From the NCBI GenBank assembly GCA_045576675.1, contig JAZNGX010000067.1, positions 1-21,281 of the forward strand: DNA of 21,281 bases, written 5' to 3'. Made by a program: the position numbers and the translations under genes. Below are positions 1 through 8,469 of the stretch, piece by piece. The notes under the pieces are model-generated. The model did not search any database and was not told the DNA's origin. It saw nothing but the letters and a program-made list of their open reading frames with translations. Numbering within the stretch: the first letter of the stretch is position 1; each line of letters starts with the position of its first letter. Source of the DNA: JAZNGX01 sp045576675 (GTDB taxonomy: Bacteria; Bacillota; Clostridia; Monoglobales; Firm-18).

Positions 1-28
1 AAATTATATTGAATAGGAGGAGCACATA

Positions 29-916
29 ATGTCAGGGAACGAAAAAATGAAAAGTGTAATTGGAATGATGAAACAATGGATAACTGCAGCACTCACTTCA
101 TCTGATTATAAAGCTGATTTTTCAATGGAAAGTTTAAAAGATATTGATCGTTTTTTTGATGAACAAAACACAGAAGATGGAATTCTATCCAAAAATGCAA
201 AAGGGATAATTTTTGCGTTGGGCATATATGTAGGTGAAACGATTATTGCAAATTATGGTGGGGAATGGATAGATGAGGAGTACAAAGACCCTAACACTAT
301 AAAATTAAAAACTATGGATGGTGAAGTGTGGTTCCCTGTGATAAGGGTGTTGGCACGCTATCAGTATGGTTCTGCCAATAGTTTGTATTTGTACGGACAG
401 AAAGTGGGAAAGAAAAATGAAAAAGACAAAAAAACTGAAACTAAAAACATTGATGATATATGGAAAATAGAGGTAAAAGAAAACTTTATAGTTGCGATGA
501 GTCAATACATAGCAGAAAAGTGTGAGTATGGAGATAATATTGAAATTCTGAATGAAGAACAAAGAGTTTTCTACATTACACAGGCTTTGGAAATGGAAGT
601 TAATAATGGAGGTTTTTCGCAGTTTTTCTTTAATTCTAGTGGTATGTTTGCCAATGAACTTATTGCATCTTTTGAAAAAATCGGTGCAATGAAAACAGCA
701 GAGATTTGCAAAAAGGCGATTAGTATATTCCCCAATAAAGTATCAACAGACTGGGGTACAAGACAAGAATTTTCAACTCTTGATGATGAAAAAGAGGAAG
801 AAAGAATTGAAAAATTATTTAACGAATGCGATGCTGCTTTCTATGAATACGAAGATGATTTAGTAGAGTTGAATTATCAGTTCATTATTAATCATAAAGA
901 ATCATTTTTAAAGTAA
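29..916 (+). CDS. DUF4375 (DMP19-like) domain protein
   Basis: A 295-residue cytoplasmic protein with no signal peptide or membrane helix. The C-terminal part (about residues 160-290) carries the DUF4375 signature, seen as YITQALEMEVNNGGFSQFF near residue 182 followed by an FxxIGA/AxxI helical stretch; this family includes DMP19, a DNA-mimic protein of Neisseria. The N-terminal part (about 40-125) has a GxYxGExIxxxxGGEW pattern of the kind found in small immunity-like and DUF3806-like domains, so the protein looks like two modules joined by a Lys-rich linker near 130-145. The ATG at 29 is preceded by AGGAGGAG at 15-22, a strong site. The sequence is very AT-rich and acidic at the C-terminus. 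Substrate or partner is unknown; a DNA-mimic or immunity role is only an inference from the family. Confidence 0.75.
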   Translation: MSGNEKMKSVIGMMKQWITAALTSSDYKADFSMESLKDIDRFFDEQNTEDGILSKNAKGIIFALGIYVGETIIANYGGEWIDEEYKDPNTIKLKTMDGEVWFPVIRVLARYQYGSANSLYLYGQKVGKKNEKDKKTETKNIDDIWKIEVKENFIVAMSQYIAEKCEYGDNIEILNEEQRVFYITQALEMEVNNGGFSQFFFNSSGMFANELIASFEKIGAMKTAEICKKAISIFPNKVSTDWGTRQEFSTLDDEKEEERIEKLFNECDAAFYEYEDDLVELNYQFIINHKESFLK

Positions 917-978
917 GAGAGGTTTTTATTCCTAACTTGATATGAACTTAAACAATAATACAAAGGAGATAATTAATT

Positions 979-1470
979 ATGAGAAAAATTAAAGCACAAC
1001 CAATTACACATGAAAGCTTTGCACCATTCGGTCAGTTTTACACAATGGACAAGCCAGAAGGTTATGGTCTTACAGGTGAGCTTCACAAATTTTATCCCGA
1101 CCGTTTAACTGCTGATTGCAATCACAGAGTCGGATATTCTCCAATCACAGTTAGAAAGCCCGAAAAAATGATTATTACTCAGCAGGAGTATCACACAACC
1201 ACCTGGGAAATGATTCTTCCTTTAAATGATGATATGATTCTTCATGTTGCACCTGCATCAGCAGGAACACCTGTACCTGAATACGTAAAGGCTTTTATAG
1301 TGCCAAAAAACACTTTGATTAAAATGAATGCGGCAATATGGCATCTTGCACCGCTTCCTGCGAATGAAAGTGAGCTTAACGCAATTATAATTCTGCCTGA
1401 ATGTACATATGCAAACGATTGTACAGTTGTTGATTTAAAGGCAGACGAGCAGTTTGAAATAGAAAAATGA
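979..1470 (+). CDS. Ureidoglycolate lyase (AllA)-like cupin protein
   Basis: A 163-residue protein resembling the AllA family of cupin-fold ureidoglycolate lyases, which release urea and glyoxylate from ureidoglycolate in purine/allantoin breakdown. It begins with the ITHESFAPFGQ pattern typical of the family, has a central HxxTTWEMILPLNDD strand corresponding to the cupin core, and near residue 122 a WHLAPLP motif like the conserved WH of AllA. The start has a GGAG-type site (AAAGGAGAT at 962-970). It overlaps the next gene by 4 bases (ATGA at 1467-1470), suggesting translational coupling. No other allantoin or ureide genes are in the window, so the true substrate in this organism may differ. 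Family assignment is fairly secure, function less so. Confidence 0.65.
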   Translation: MRKIKAQPITHESFAPFGQFYTMDKPEGYGLTGELHKFYPDRLTADCNHRVGYSPITVRKPEKMIITQQEYHTTTWEMILPLNDDMILHVAPASAGTPVPEYVKAFIVPKNTLIKMNAAIWHLAPLPANESELNAIIILPECTYANDCTVVDLKADEQFEIEK

Positions 1471-2299
1471 AAAAGCTGTTAAAAATATCAGCAGTGTTTT
1501 TAATTGTTGCAATTATTGTTTTGATTTCAGCATTTGACAACAGACTTAAAATTGTTAATTACAATTTAAACTCCGATAACGTTTCAGGCACTTTAAAATT
1601 AGCACTTATTGCAGATTTGCATTGCTGCTTATATGGTGAAAATCAGTCTGATTTAATTGGTGAAATTGATGATTACAAGCCTGATGCCGTGCTTTTGGCA
1701 GGCGATATTTTTGACGATTATTATGTTAATAATAACAGTCATATTTTAATTGATAATATTGTACAAAAGTATAAAACATACTATGTAAGCGGAAACCATG
1801 AATGGTGGAGCGAAAAAATGTATGACTATTTTAAGTACCTGAAAAGTGCAGGTGTTACAGTTTTAAGAGGCGAAAGTAATTGCATAAAGGTAAACGATAA
1901 TACCATCGTTATAAGTGGTGTTGATGACCCTGAAGTGAATTTATATGACACTTCATACAAAACATATGAAGAACAGTTGGAAGCAGTTGCAAAAAATATT
2001 AACCCCGAACACTATAATGTTTTGCTTGCCCACCGTCCTGAAAATGCAAAGCAATATTTTGAATATGATTTTGATTTGGTTTTATCAGGACCACTCATGG
2101 AGGACAAGGCAGAATACCTTTCGTGTTAAATGGTTTTTTTGCACCAAACCAAGGCTTTTTTCCTGAATTGGCAGGTGGTATTTATGACTTTGATAACAAA
2201 AAGCTGATTGTAAGCAGAGGGTTATCAAGGGGAAATACAGAGCTGCCGAGAATTTTTAACAGACCTGAGCTTGTGTTTGTTTCAATAACAGACAAATGA
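1467..2299 (+). pseudogene. Metallophosphoesterase, frameshifted in the SGHTHGG motif
   Basis: A calcineurin-like phosphoesterase of the YkuE type: an N-terminal membrane segment (LLKISAVFLIVAIIVLISAF), then the metal motifs ADLH (about residue 50), AGDIFDD (about 77) and GNHEWW (about 109). The open frame stops early at 2129 after 220 residues. At 2091-2092 the sequence reads SGP where the family has SGHTHGG. Adding one base there restores SGHTHGGQGRIPFVLNGFF and an open frame to the TGA at 2297-2299, giving about 277 residues with the normal C-terminal end. The lesion removes the last metal-binding histidines, so as written the product should be inactive. It could be a real mutation or a sequencing or assembly error, since everything downstream is otherwise well preserved. 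Confidence 0.85.
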
Positions 2300-2318
2300 A
2301 TTTTAAGGAGGTGCGGTT

Positions 2319-4268
2319 TTGAAAAAAATATGCATATTTTTAATAATGGTATTACTGCTTGGTTTAATTGAAACCGCAGCTTTTGCCAAGGATTTTGACT
2401 TTTTACCTGTTGCAGAAAAGGTGCTTCAGAAAGTTGATGTTCCTGAAAACTATACTGACTTCAGCAGTTACATTGATGTTGGAAGCTCTGTAAATCACGT
2501 CTTGTCATGGAGTGGTGGTGACACCAATGACGGCGGCGTTATTACTGTTGTTACAGATAGCAAGGACAGGATAATATCGCTAAGTCAGTACAAGTATGGC
2601 AAGTACAAGGGAAACTACAAGTTGTCAAAAATTGATTACACTAAGGCGTGTGACATTGCAGAAAAATATATTAAAAAAATAGCTCCTGAGTTTGCAGAAA
2701 AGCTTGTTATTTTTAAACAACCAAATTACATAGCAAGAAACAGTGAGAATTACAGTGTAGTATTTTACCGTTATGAAAACGGTTTGCCGTGTTATGACAA
2801 CTACGCCGTTGTGTTAATTGATGCATATACCGCTGAAGTATCAGAATACAGAGTAGTGTGGGAGGATTATGTGAGGGTATCACCTCAAAGCAAATATATT
2901 TCAAAGGAACAGGCGTTAAAAAGCTTTAACAGAGAAATCGGGATTCAGCTTGCGTACAGCAAATACAATGATGATATTAAGCTTGTGTATTCAATAAATG
3001 CTGACGGCACAGAGTTTGTGAATGCATACAGTGGCGATGTTACATCCACAGGTATGCCTGCTTATGCCTCAGCAGAAAAATATAGAAAAAAAGTTTATTT
3101 TGATAATGAGTTCTATGAAATAGAAGGCAAGTATGAATTTCCTGCAATCATAGCTGGAAAGCTTAAAAACAGTGTGTATCTCGGAATAAACTCAATGTAC
3201 GATATTGAAAGCAATCGCTTTTTAACCAACAGTGACGGAAAAGTATTTGCAGAGATAGTTTACAATTGTTATAACGACGTGCCTGCTGTGGCAATTCTGG
3301 ATATAGAAACATCGGACTTGGTATATTTCAGGGCACAACGGGAAAACACCGATGAGTCGAAAATGCTTACAGACAGTGTTTGCTTTAAAATTGCATCTGC
3401 ATTTGCGTATCAGCATATAGGTTCTGCGTACAAAAAATGCAAATGGTCTGAAAAAATCATTTCTGAAGACAAAAACATATACCGTGTTAAATTTTTGCGT
3501 AACGTTAACGGAATACCATATTATGACAATGGTATAATAATTGATGTTGACAGAGCAAATGGACGAGTGATAGCTGTTGATGCACGAATTGACGTTAATC
3601 AGGAATTCCCTTTATCTATTCCTGATGTTTCATACAATGATGCATATGAGGTGTTGACAGAAAAAATCGGGTTTGAACTTCAGTATGTTCCTTATATGAC
3701 AACAGAGGGCAAGGAGCTGAGAGTTGTATATTCGTTTGTACCTGTGTATCCTGTTCACGTTAGCGGAACAAGCGGAATGCTTTGCGATATGAATGGAATG
3801 ATTTATTCCAAACCGAAAGACAAAGAATATACTGACATTAAAAATCATTCTGCAAAGGAACAAATTGAAACAGTTTCGCTTGCAGGAATAATGAAATATG
3901 ATGGTGAAAGCTTTATGCCTGATGAGAAAGTCACTGCATACGAATTTGCCGAAATAATTGTTAAGGTTTTTGGCATCATACCTGAATTTGATGATTATGA
4001 AAGATATATAACGCACGAGGAGGCGGTAGAAAAAATAATTGAAGCGTTAGGCTATGATGACATTGCTTATTATGATGATGTTTATGCAAGTCTGTTTGTT
4101 GACAGTGCTTTTATATCACCTGAGCGTGCGGGCTGTGCTGCTATTGCAAAGGGACTTGGGATTATAAATGGCAATGCTTTTTTACCGAAGGAATATGTAA
4201 CACGTGCATACTGTGCAGAACTTATATACAACACAATAACCGAAGGGGTTGAAAACAATGAAAATTAA
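2319..4268 (+). CDS. Secreted YcdB/YcdC-repeat protein with SLH-like tail
   Basis: A 649-residue exported protein. The TTG start at 2319 follows AAGGAGG at 2305-2311. Residues 1-23 form a signal peptide ending in AFA. Two YcdB/YcdC-type (PepSY-like) repeats are visible, marked by NGLPCYDN near residue 154 and NGIPYYDN near 397, each followed by a strand and a turn of the kind found in these domains. The last 130 residues contain degenerate S-layer-homology repeats: SLAGIMKYDGESFMPDEKVT near 520 and AIAKGLGIINGNAFLPKEYVTRAYCAELIYN near the end. This suggests non-covalent attachment to cell-wall polymer. The 3' end overlaps the pncB start by 11 bases. Enzymatic activity is not evident; YcdB/YcdC domains are of unknown function and often wall-associated. 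Confidence 0.75.
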   Translation: MKKICIFLIMVLLLGLIETAAFAKDFDFLPVAEKVLQKVDVPENYTDFSSYIDVGSSVNHVLSWSGGDTNDGGVITVVTDSKDRIISLSQYKYGKYKGNYKLSKIDYTKACDIAEKYIKKIAPEFAEKLVIFKQPNYIARNSENYSVVFYRYENGLPCYDNYAVVLIDAYTAEVSEYRVVWEDYVRVSPQSKYISKEQALKSFNREIGIQLAYSKYNDDIKLVYSINADGTEFVNAYSGDVTSTGMPAYASAEKYRKKVYFDNEFYEIEGKYEFPAIIAGKLKNSVYLGINSMYDIESNRFLTNSDGKVFAEIVYNCYNDVPAVAILDIETSDLVYFRAQRENTDESKMLTDSVCFKIASAFAYQHIGSAYKKCKWSEKIISEDKNIYRVKFLRNVNGIPYYDNGIIIDVDRANGRVIAVDARIDVNQEFPLSIPDVSYNDAYEVLTEKIGFELQYVPYMTTEGKELRVVYSFVPVYPVHVSGTSGMLCDMNGMIYSKPKDKEYTDIKNHSAKEQIETVSLAGIMKYDGESFMPDEKVTAYEFAEIIVKVFGIIPEFDDYERYITHEEAVEKIIEALGYDDIAYYDDVYASLFVDSAFISPERAGCAAIAKGLGIINGNAFLPKEYVTRAYCAELIYNTITEGVENNEN

Positions 4269-5688
4269 TCTTACAATGCTTGCTGATTTTTATGAGCTTA
4301 CTATGGCAAACGGGTACTTTGAACAGGGAATTGGAAACAAGACTGCGTATTTTGATATGTATTTCCGCAAGGTTCCGGACGGTGGCGGTTTTGCAATTGC
4401 TGCAGGCCTTGAACAGCTTATAGAGTATCTTGATAATTTATGCTTTGATGACGATGATATTGAGTTTTTACGCAGTAAAAATATGTTCAGCGAGCAGTTT
4501 CTGGAATATCTTCGCAATTTTAAGTTTGAGTGTGATATATGGTCTATACCTGAGGGAACACCTGTGTTTCCAAACGAGCCTTTAGTTATAGTAAGAGGCC
4601 CTGTTATTCAGGCACAGTTTATTGAAACAATGGTGCTTTTGTCAGTTAATCACCAGTCACTTATTGCAACAAAGGCACATAGGATTGTTCGTGCGGCAGA
4701 CGGACGTGCAGTTATGGAATTCGGCTCACGCAGGGCACAAGGGTATGATGGTGCAGTATATGGTGCAAGGGCAGCATACATTGGCGGTTGCGTAGGAACT
4801 GCCTGCACAATTTGTGAGCAGGAATTTGGTATACCGGCACTGGGAACAATGGCTCACAGCTGGGTTCAGCTGTTCCCTGATGAATATTCGGCTTTTGGTG
4901 CTTATGCATCTGTTTATCCGCAGGATTGTACGTTACTTGTTGATACCTACAATGTTATGAAGTCCGGAATACCAAATGCAATAAAGGTGCACAACGACGT
5001 GCTTGTACCTATGGGGCACAGATTAAAAGGTGTTCGTATTGACAGTGGTGATATTGCATATCTTACCAAAAAAATCCGTGCAGAGCTTGATAATGCAGGA
5101 CTTACTGACTGCAAAATTGTGGTTTCAAATTCCCTTGACGAATATATTATCCGTGATACATTGATGCAAGGGGCGTGCATTGATAGCTTTGGTGTTGGGG
5201 AAAGACTTATAACATCACGCTCTGAGCCTGTTTTTGGTGGGGTATATAAGCTTGTTGCAATCGAAAGCGGCGGAGAAATTGTTCCGCGAATAAAGCTGAG
5301 CGAAAATGTTGCAAAAATTACAACACCAGGATTTAAAAACCTTTACCGTTTGTTTACTGACGAGGGTAAGGCGATTGCAGACGTTATAACCTTGCACGAA
5401 GAAACTATTGATGACACAAAACCATATACAATCTTTGACCCGAATTATACATGGAAGAAAAAGAAACTTTCCGGCTTTAACGCAAAGCCGCTATTGAAAA
5501 AGATTTATGATAATGGCAAACGTGTGTATGACAGTCCGTCAATAAAAGAAATCAGAGAATATTGCAGCAGTCAGGTTGACACACTGTGGGATGAGGTTAA
5601 GCGTTTTGAAAATCCACACGAATATTATGTTGATTTATCAGAAAATCTATGGAATATGAAGCAGGAGCTTCTGAACAAATACGAATAA
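4258..5688 (+). CDS. pncB: Nicotinate phosphoribosyltransferase
   Basis: Converts nicotinate, PRPP and ATP to nicotinate mononucleotide, the entry step of NAD salvage (Preiss-Handler pathway), in the cytoplasm. The 476 residues match a full-length bacterial enzyme. It opens with LTMLADFYELTMANGYF, typical of the family. EFGSRRAQG (residues 154-162) is the substrate-site motif, and GTMAHSW holds His200, the probable phosphorylated histidine. VRIDSGDI is the phosphate-binding strand. I prefer the ATG at 4258, 9 bases after GAAGGGG (4242-4248), over an in-frame TTG at 4249 that would sit directly against that site. The gene overlaps the preceding secreted-protein gene by 11 bases, so it is probably translated from the same message. 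It is closed by a terminator. Confidence 0.95.
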   Translation: MKINLTMLADFYELTMANGYFEQGIGNKTAYFDMYFRKVPDGGGFAIAAGLEQLIEYLDNLCFDDDDIEFLRSKNMFSEQFLEYLRNFKFECDIWSIPEGTPVFPNEPLVIVRGPVIQAQFIETMVLLSVNHQSLIATKAHRIVRAADGRAVMEFGSRRAQGYDGAVYGARAAYIGGCVGTACTICEQEFGIPALGTMAHSWVQLFPDEYSAFGAYASVYPQDCTLLVDTYNVMKSGIPNAIKVHNDVLVPMGHRLKGVRIDSGDIAYLTKKIRAELDNAGLTDCKIVVSNSLDEYIIRDTLMQGACIDSFGVGERLITSRSEPVFGGVYKLVAIESGGEIVPRIKLSENVAKITTPGFKNLYRLFTDEGKAIADVITLHEETIDDTKPYTIFDPNYTWKKKKLSGFNAKPLLKKIYDNGKRVYDSPSIKEIREYCSSQVDTLWDEVKRFENPHEYYVDLSENLWNMKQELLNKYE

Positions 5689-5694
5689 ATTAAG

Positions 5695-5730
5695 GAGTCT
5701 GGCGGTGTGCCGGGCTCTTTTTGTTTTTTT
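5695..5730 (+). terminator. Rho-independent terminator after pncB
   Basis: A nine-pair stem (arms 5695-5703 and 5709-5717: GAGTCTGGC with GCCGGGCTC, two G-T pairs) with a five-base loop, followed directly by TTTTTGTTTTTTT. It starts 7 bases after the pncB stop and separates this operon from mgl. Confidence 0.88.
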
Positions 5731-5768
5731 ATACAGAAACGGAAAAAATTTACTATAAAGAAATGTAA

Positions 5769-5805
5769 TTGTTTTATTGTAATTGATAAATAATAATCGT
5801 TGTAA
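5769..5805 (+). promoter_or_regulatory. Possible mgl promoter and weak cre-like site
   Basis: Between the pncB terminator and mglB lies TTGTTT (5769-5774), 16 bases, then TAATAA (5791-5796). Overlapping that -10, AATAATCGTTGTAA (5792-5805) matches the CcpA cre consensus TGWAANCGNTNWCA at 11 of 14 positions. Catabolite control of a sugar importer would make sense, but both matches are weak in such AT-rich DNA. Confidence 0.25.
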
Positions 5806-5834
5806 AGAGTAAAATTTTTCAGGAGGGAAAACAG

Positions 5835-6908
5835 ATGAAAAAAATTTCATTTATTTTATTAATTACAATATTAATATTTTCTTTTACCGGCTGTGGTGGA
5901 GGCGGCAAAGGTGACAATGCTGATGTTCACGTGTTTTATTACACATATTCCGACACTTATATTTCAAGTGTAAGGTCAGCTTTGGGAAAGGCTTTGAAAT
6001 CTGCAGGCGTAAGCTATCAGGATTATGACAGTAACGGCAATCAGACTACGCAGACTGAGCAGGTTCAGACGGCAATAACCAAAGGTGCAAAGGCAATTGT
6101 TGTTAATATAGTAAACACTGGCTCTGACGATGCAGCACAGGGAATTGTTACACTTGCAAAAAATGCAGGTATACCTGTAATTTTCTTTAACAGAGAGGTG
6201 TCAAATGCAGTAGTTGACAGTTACGAAAAATGTGTTTTCGTGGGAACAGATGCAGCAGAAGCAGGGCATATGCAGGGTGAAATGATTGGCGAATATGTTG
6301 TTGATAACTTTAATGCTGTAGATTTAAATGGCGACGGGCAAATTTCGTATGCGTTATTTAAGGGAGAAGAGGGCAATAACGAGGCGATTTATCGAACAAA
6401 TTATGCAGTGGAGGATGCCAACCGTGTGCTTACTGCGGCAGGTAAAAAACCGCTTGTTTTTTACGATTCTGCAAACCCTAACAAATACCTTGTTGATAAA
6501 AACGGTCAATGGTCTGCTGCAGCAGCAAACGAGTATATGACAACGGCGCTGACTTCTTTTAATGAAACCAACAACAATATGATTGAGCTTGTTATATGTA
6601 ATAATGACGGAATGGCTGAGGGGGCGATTACAGCTCTTAATGGTGCAGGATATAACCTGGGAAATGATGGTAAATCAATTCCGGTGTTTGGTGTAGATGC
6701 TACAGATGCCGCAAAGTCACTTATAGCAGATAAAAAGATGGCAGGTACAATCAAGCAGGATGCAGAAGGTATGGCGGAAGCAATACAACGTCTTGTTTCA
6801 AACGCACTTGCAAATCAGGATTTACTTGAAGGAACAAATGATTTGAACAAAGACGAGGATGTTGCAAAAATAAGAATTGCGTATGCAAAATATCTTGGTG
6901 AAGAATAA
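5835..6908 (+). CDS. mglB: Galactose/methyl-galactoside-binding lipoprotein
   Basis: The extracellular substrate-binding component of a galactose/glucose-type ABC importer, 357 residues. A lipoprotein signal peptide ends in FTGC, with Cys20 as the lipidation site, so the protein is membrane-anchored. The periplasmic-binding-protein fold of the ribose/galactose group is clear. DLNGDGQIS at residues 163-171 is an EF-hand-like calcium loop that closely matches the calcium site of the E. coli galactose-binding protein, which supports galactose/glucose rather than ribose as ligand. NNDGMAEGAI and VFGVDATDAA are conserved ligand-side motifs. The ATG at 5835 follows GGAGGG (5822-5827). It heads the mgl operon and is followed by a hairpin before mglA. 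Confidence 0.93.
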   Translation: MKKISFILLITILIFSFTGCGGGGKGDNADVHVFYYTYSDTYISSVRSALGKALKSAGVSYQDYDSNGNQTTQTEQVQTAITKGAKAIVVNIVNTGSDDAAQGIVTLAKNAGIPVIFFNREVSNAVVDSYEKCVFVGTDAAEAGHMQGEMIGEYVVDNFNAVDLNGDGQISYALFKGEEGNNEAIYRTNYAVEDANRVLTAAGKKPLVFYDSANPNKYLVDKNGQWSAAAANEYMTTALTSFNETNNNMIELVICNNDGMAEGAITALNGAGYNLGNDGKSIPVFGVDATDAAKSLIADKKMAGTIKQDAEGMAEAIQRLVSNALANQDLLEGTNDLNKDEDVAKIRIAYAKYLGEE

Positions 6909-6917
6909 TGAAAAAAC

Positions 6918-6941
6918 AGGGCTGTGTTACAGCAGCCCTGC
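6918..6941 (+). other. Intercistronic hairpin between mglB and mglA
   Basis: A perfect 8-bp stem, CAGGGCTG (6918-6925) with CAGCCCTG (6934-6941), and an 8-base loop, beginning 9 bases after the mglB stop. No T-run follows (CCGGATAAGG), so it is not a classical terminator. Such hairpins often protect the upstream binding-protein message and allow it to be made in excess over the membrane subunits. Confidence 0.75.
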
Positions 6942-6960
6942 CGGATAAGGAGGCGGGCTT

Positions 6961-8457
6961 GTGAGTGATATTTTGCTTCAGATGAAAAACATATCCAAAA
7001 ATTTTCCGGGTGTTAAGGCTTTGGATAATGTGTCACTTACTGTAAGAAAAGGTACAGTTCACGCACTTATGGGTGAAAATGGAGCAGGCAAATCGACATT
7101 GATGAAATGCTTGTTTGGCATATATTCAAAGGATGCCGGAGAAATAATACTGGACGGAAAAAGTGTGTCGTTTAAAAATTCAAAGGATGCACTTGAAAAC
7201 GGTGTTGCAATGGTACATCAGGAGCTTAACCAGGCATTGAAACGAAATGTTATGGATAATATATGGCTTGGCAGATACCCTACAGTGCTTAATTTTATTA
7301 CGTCCGAAAAAAAGATGTATGATGATACAAAGGCTATATTTAAAGAGCTCAATATAAATGTTGATCCGAAAACGGTTATGAGCACTATGCCTGTTGCTCA
7401 ACGGCAGATGGTGGAAATCGCAAAAGCTGTTTCGTATGATTCTAAAATTATTGTTTTTGACGAGCCGACTTCTTCTCTTACTGAGCAGGAGGTTGAACAT
7501 CTTTTTAAAATCATAGAAATGTTAAAGCAACGTGGCTGCGGAATAATTTATATATCTCATAAAATGGAAGAGATTCTTCGTGTATCAGATGATATTACAG
7601 TAATGCGTGACGGAACTTGGGTTGCAACAGAGCCTGCAAGCGAAATGACGATGGATAAAATAATAAAGCTTATGGTTGGCAGGGATTTGACTGAGAGATA
7701 TCCACCCAAAACAAACAAGCCGGGTAAAGTTGTTTTTGAGGTTGAGAATTTAAGCTCTGAGTATTCAAACTTAAAAGGCGTTACCTTCAATGTGAGAAAA
7801 GGTGAGATTTTAGGAATAGCAGGGCTTGCGGGTTCGGGCAGAACCGAGGTGCTTGAAAACATATTTGGCATAGCATCCAGAAAAGGCGGTAAGCTTAAAC
7901 TTAACGGTAAGGAAATTCAAAATAAAAATCCCTCGGATTCTATAAAAAACGGTTTTGCATTGCTTACAGAGGAACGCCGTGCCAATGGGATTTTCGGAAT
8001 ACTTGATATATTGGAAAACACAACTATTTCAAATTTGAAAAACTACAAAGTTAAAAATCTTTTTTTAAGCAGGCGTAAAATGCAAAAGGATACAGAGTGG
8101 TCAATTAAAGCAATGCGTATTAAAACTGCATCTCAGAAAACACAAATACGCACTCTGTCAGGCGGTAATCAGCAAAAGGTAATACTTGGCAGATGGCTTC
8201 TGACGCAGCCTGAAGTGCTTTTGCTTGACGAGCCTACACGAGGTATCGACGTCGGTGCTAAATATGAAATATATCAGCTTATAATTGATTTGGCAAACAA
8301 TGGAAAGTCGGTAATAATAGTGTCCTCCGAAATGCCTGAATTAATTGGAATTTGTGACAGGATACTGGTAATGTCGGGCGGCAGGCTGGCAGGTGAGGTT
8401 AATGCATCAAAAACCTCGCAAGAGGAAATAATGACGCTTGCTGCAAAATATGTGTAA
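6961..8457 (+). CDS. mglA: Galactose/methyl-galactoside importer ATPase
   Basis: The energy-coupling subunit of the importer, 498 residues with two fused ABC domains, as in MglA/RbsA. Domain 1 has Walker A GENGAGKST (38-46), a degenerate signature MPVAQRQ and Walker B IIVFDEPTSSL. Domain 2 has the family's altered Walker A GLAGSGRTE (about 288-296), an intact signature LSGGNQQK (about 399) and Walker B LLLDEPTRGIDVG (about 421). This pattern of one weakened site per domain is normal for the family. The GTG start at 6961 is 6 bases after AAGGAGG (6948-6954). It lies between mglB and mglC and would act at the inner face of the membrane. Confidence 0.94.
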   Translation: MSDILLQMKNISKNFPGVKALDNVSLTVRKGTVHALMGENGAGKSTLMKCLFGIYSKDAGEIILDGKSVSFKNSKDALENGVAMVHQELNQALKRNVMDNIWLGRYPTVLNFITSEKKMYDDTKAIFKELNINVDPKTVMSTMPVAQRQMVEIAKAVSYDSKIIVFDEPTSSLTEQEVEHLFKIIEMLKQRGCGIIYISHKMEEILRVSDDITVMRDGTWVATEPASEMTMDKIIKLMVGRDLTERYPPKTNKPGKVVFEVENLSSEYSNLKGVTFNVRKGEILGIAGLAGSGRTEVLENIFGIASRKGGKLKLNGKEIQNKNPSDSIKNGFALLTEERRANGIFGILDILENTTISNLKNYKVKNLFLSRRKMQKDTEWSIKAMRIKTASQKTQIRTLSGGNQQKVILGRWLLTQPEVLLLDEPTRGIDVGAKYEIYQLIIDLANNGKSVIIVSSEMPELIGICDRILVMSGGRLAGEVNASKTSQEEIMTLAAKYV

Positions 8458-8469
8458 AGGAGTGGAAGT

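Noticed and set aside
937..961. Promoter TTGATA/TAATAC ahead of the AllA-like gene
   Set aside because: Spacer is only 13 bases; more likely random AT-rich sequence.
3630..4016. Minus-strand frame of 128 codons opposite the YcdB/YcdC gene
   Set aside because: Cys/Phe/Ile-rich shadow of a convincing + strand gene; no ribosome site or domain.
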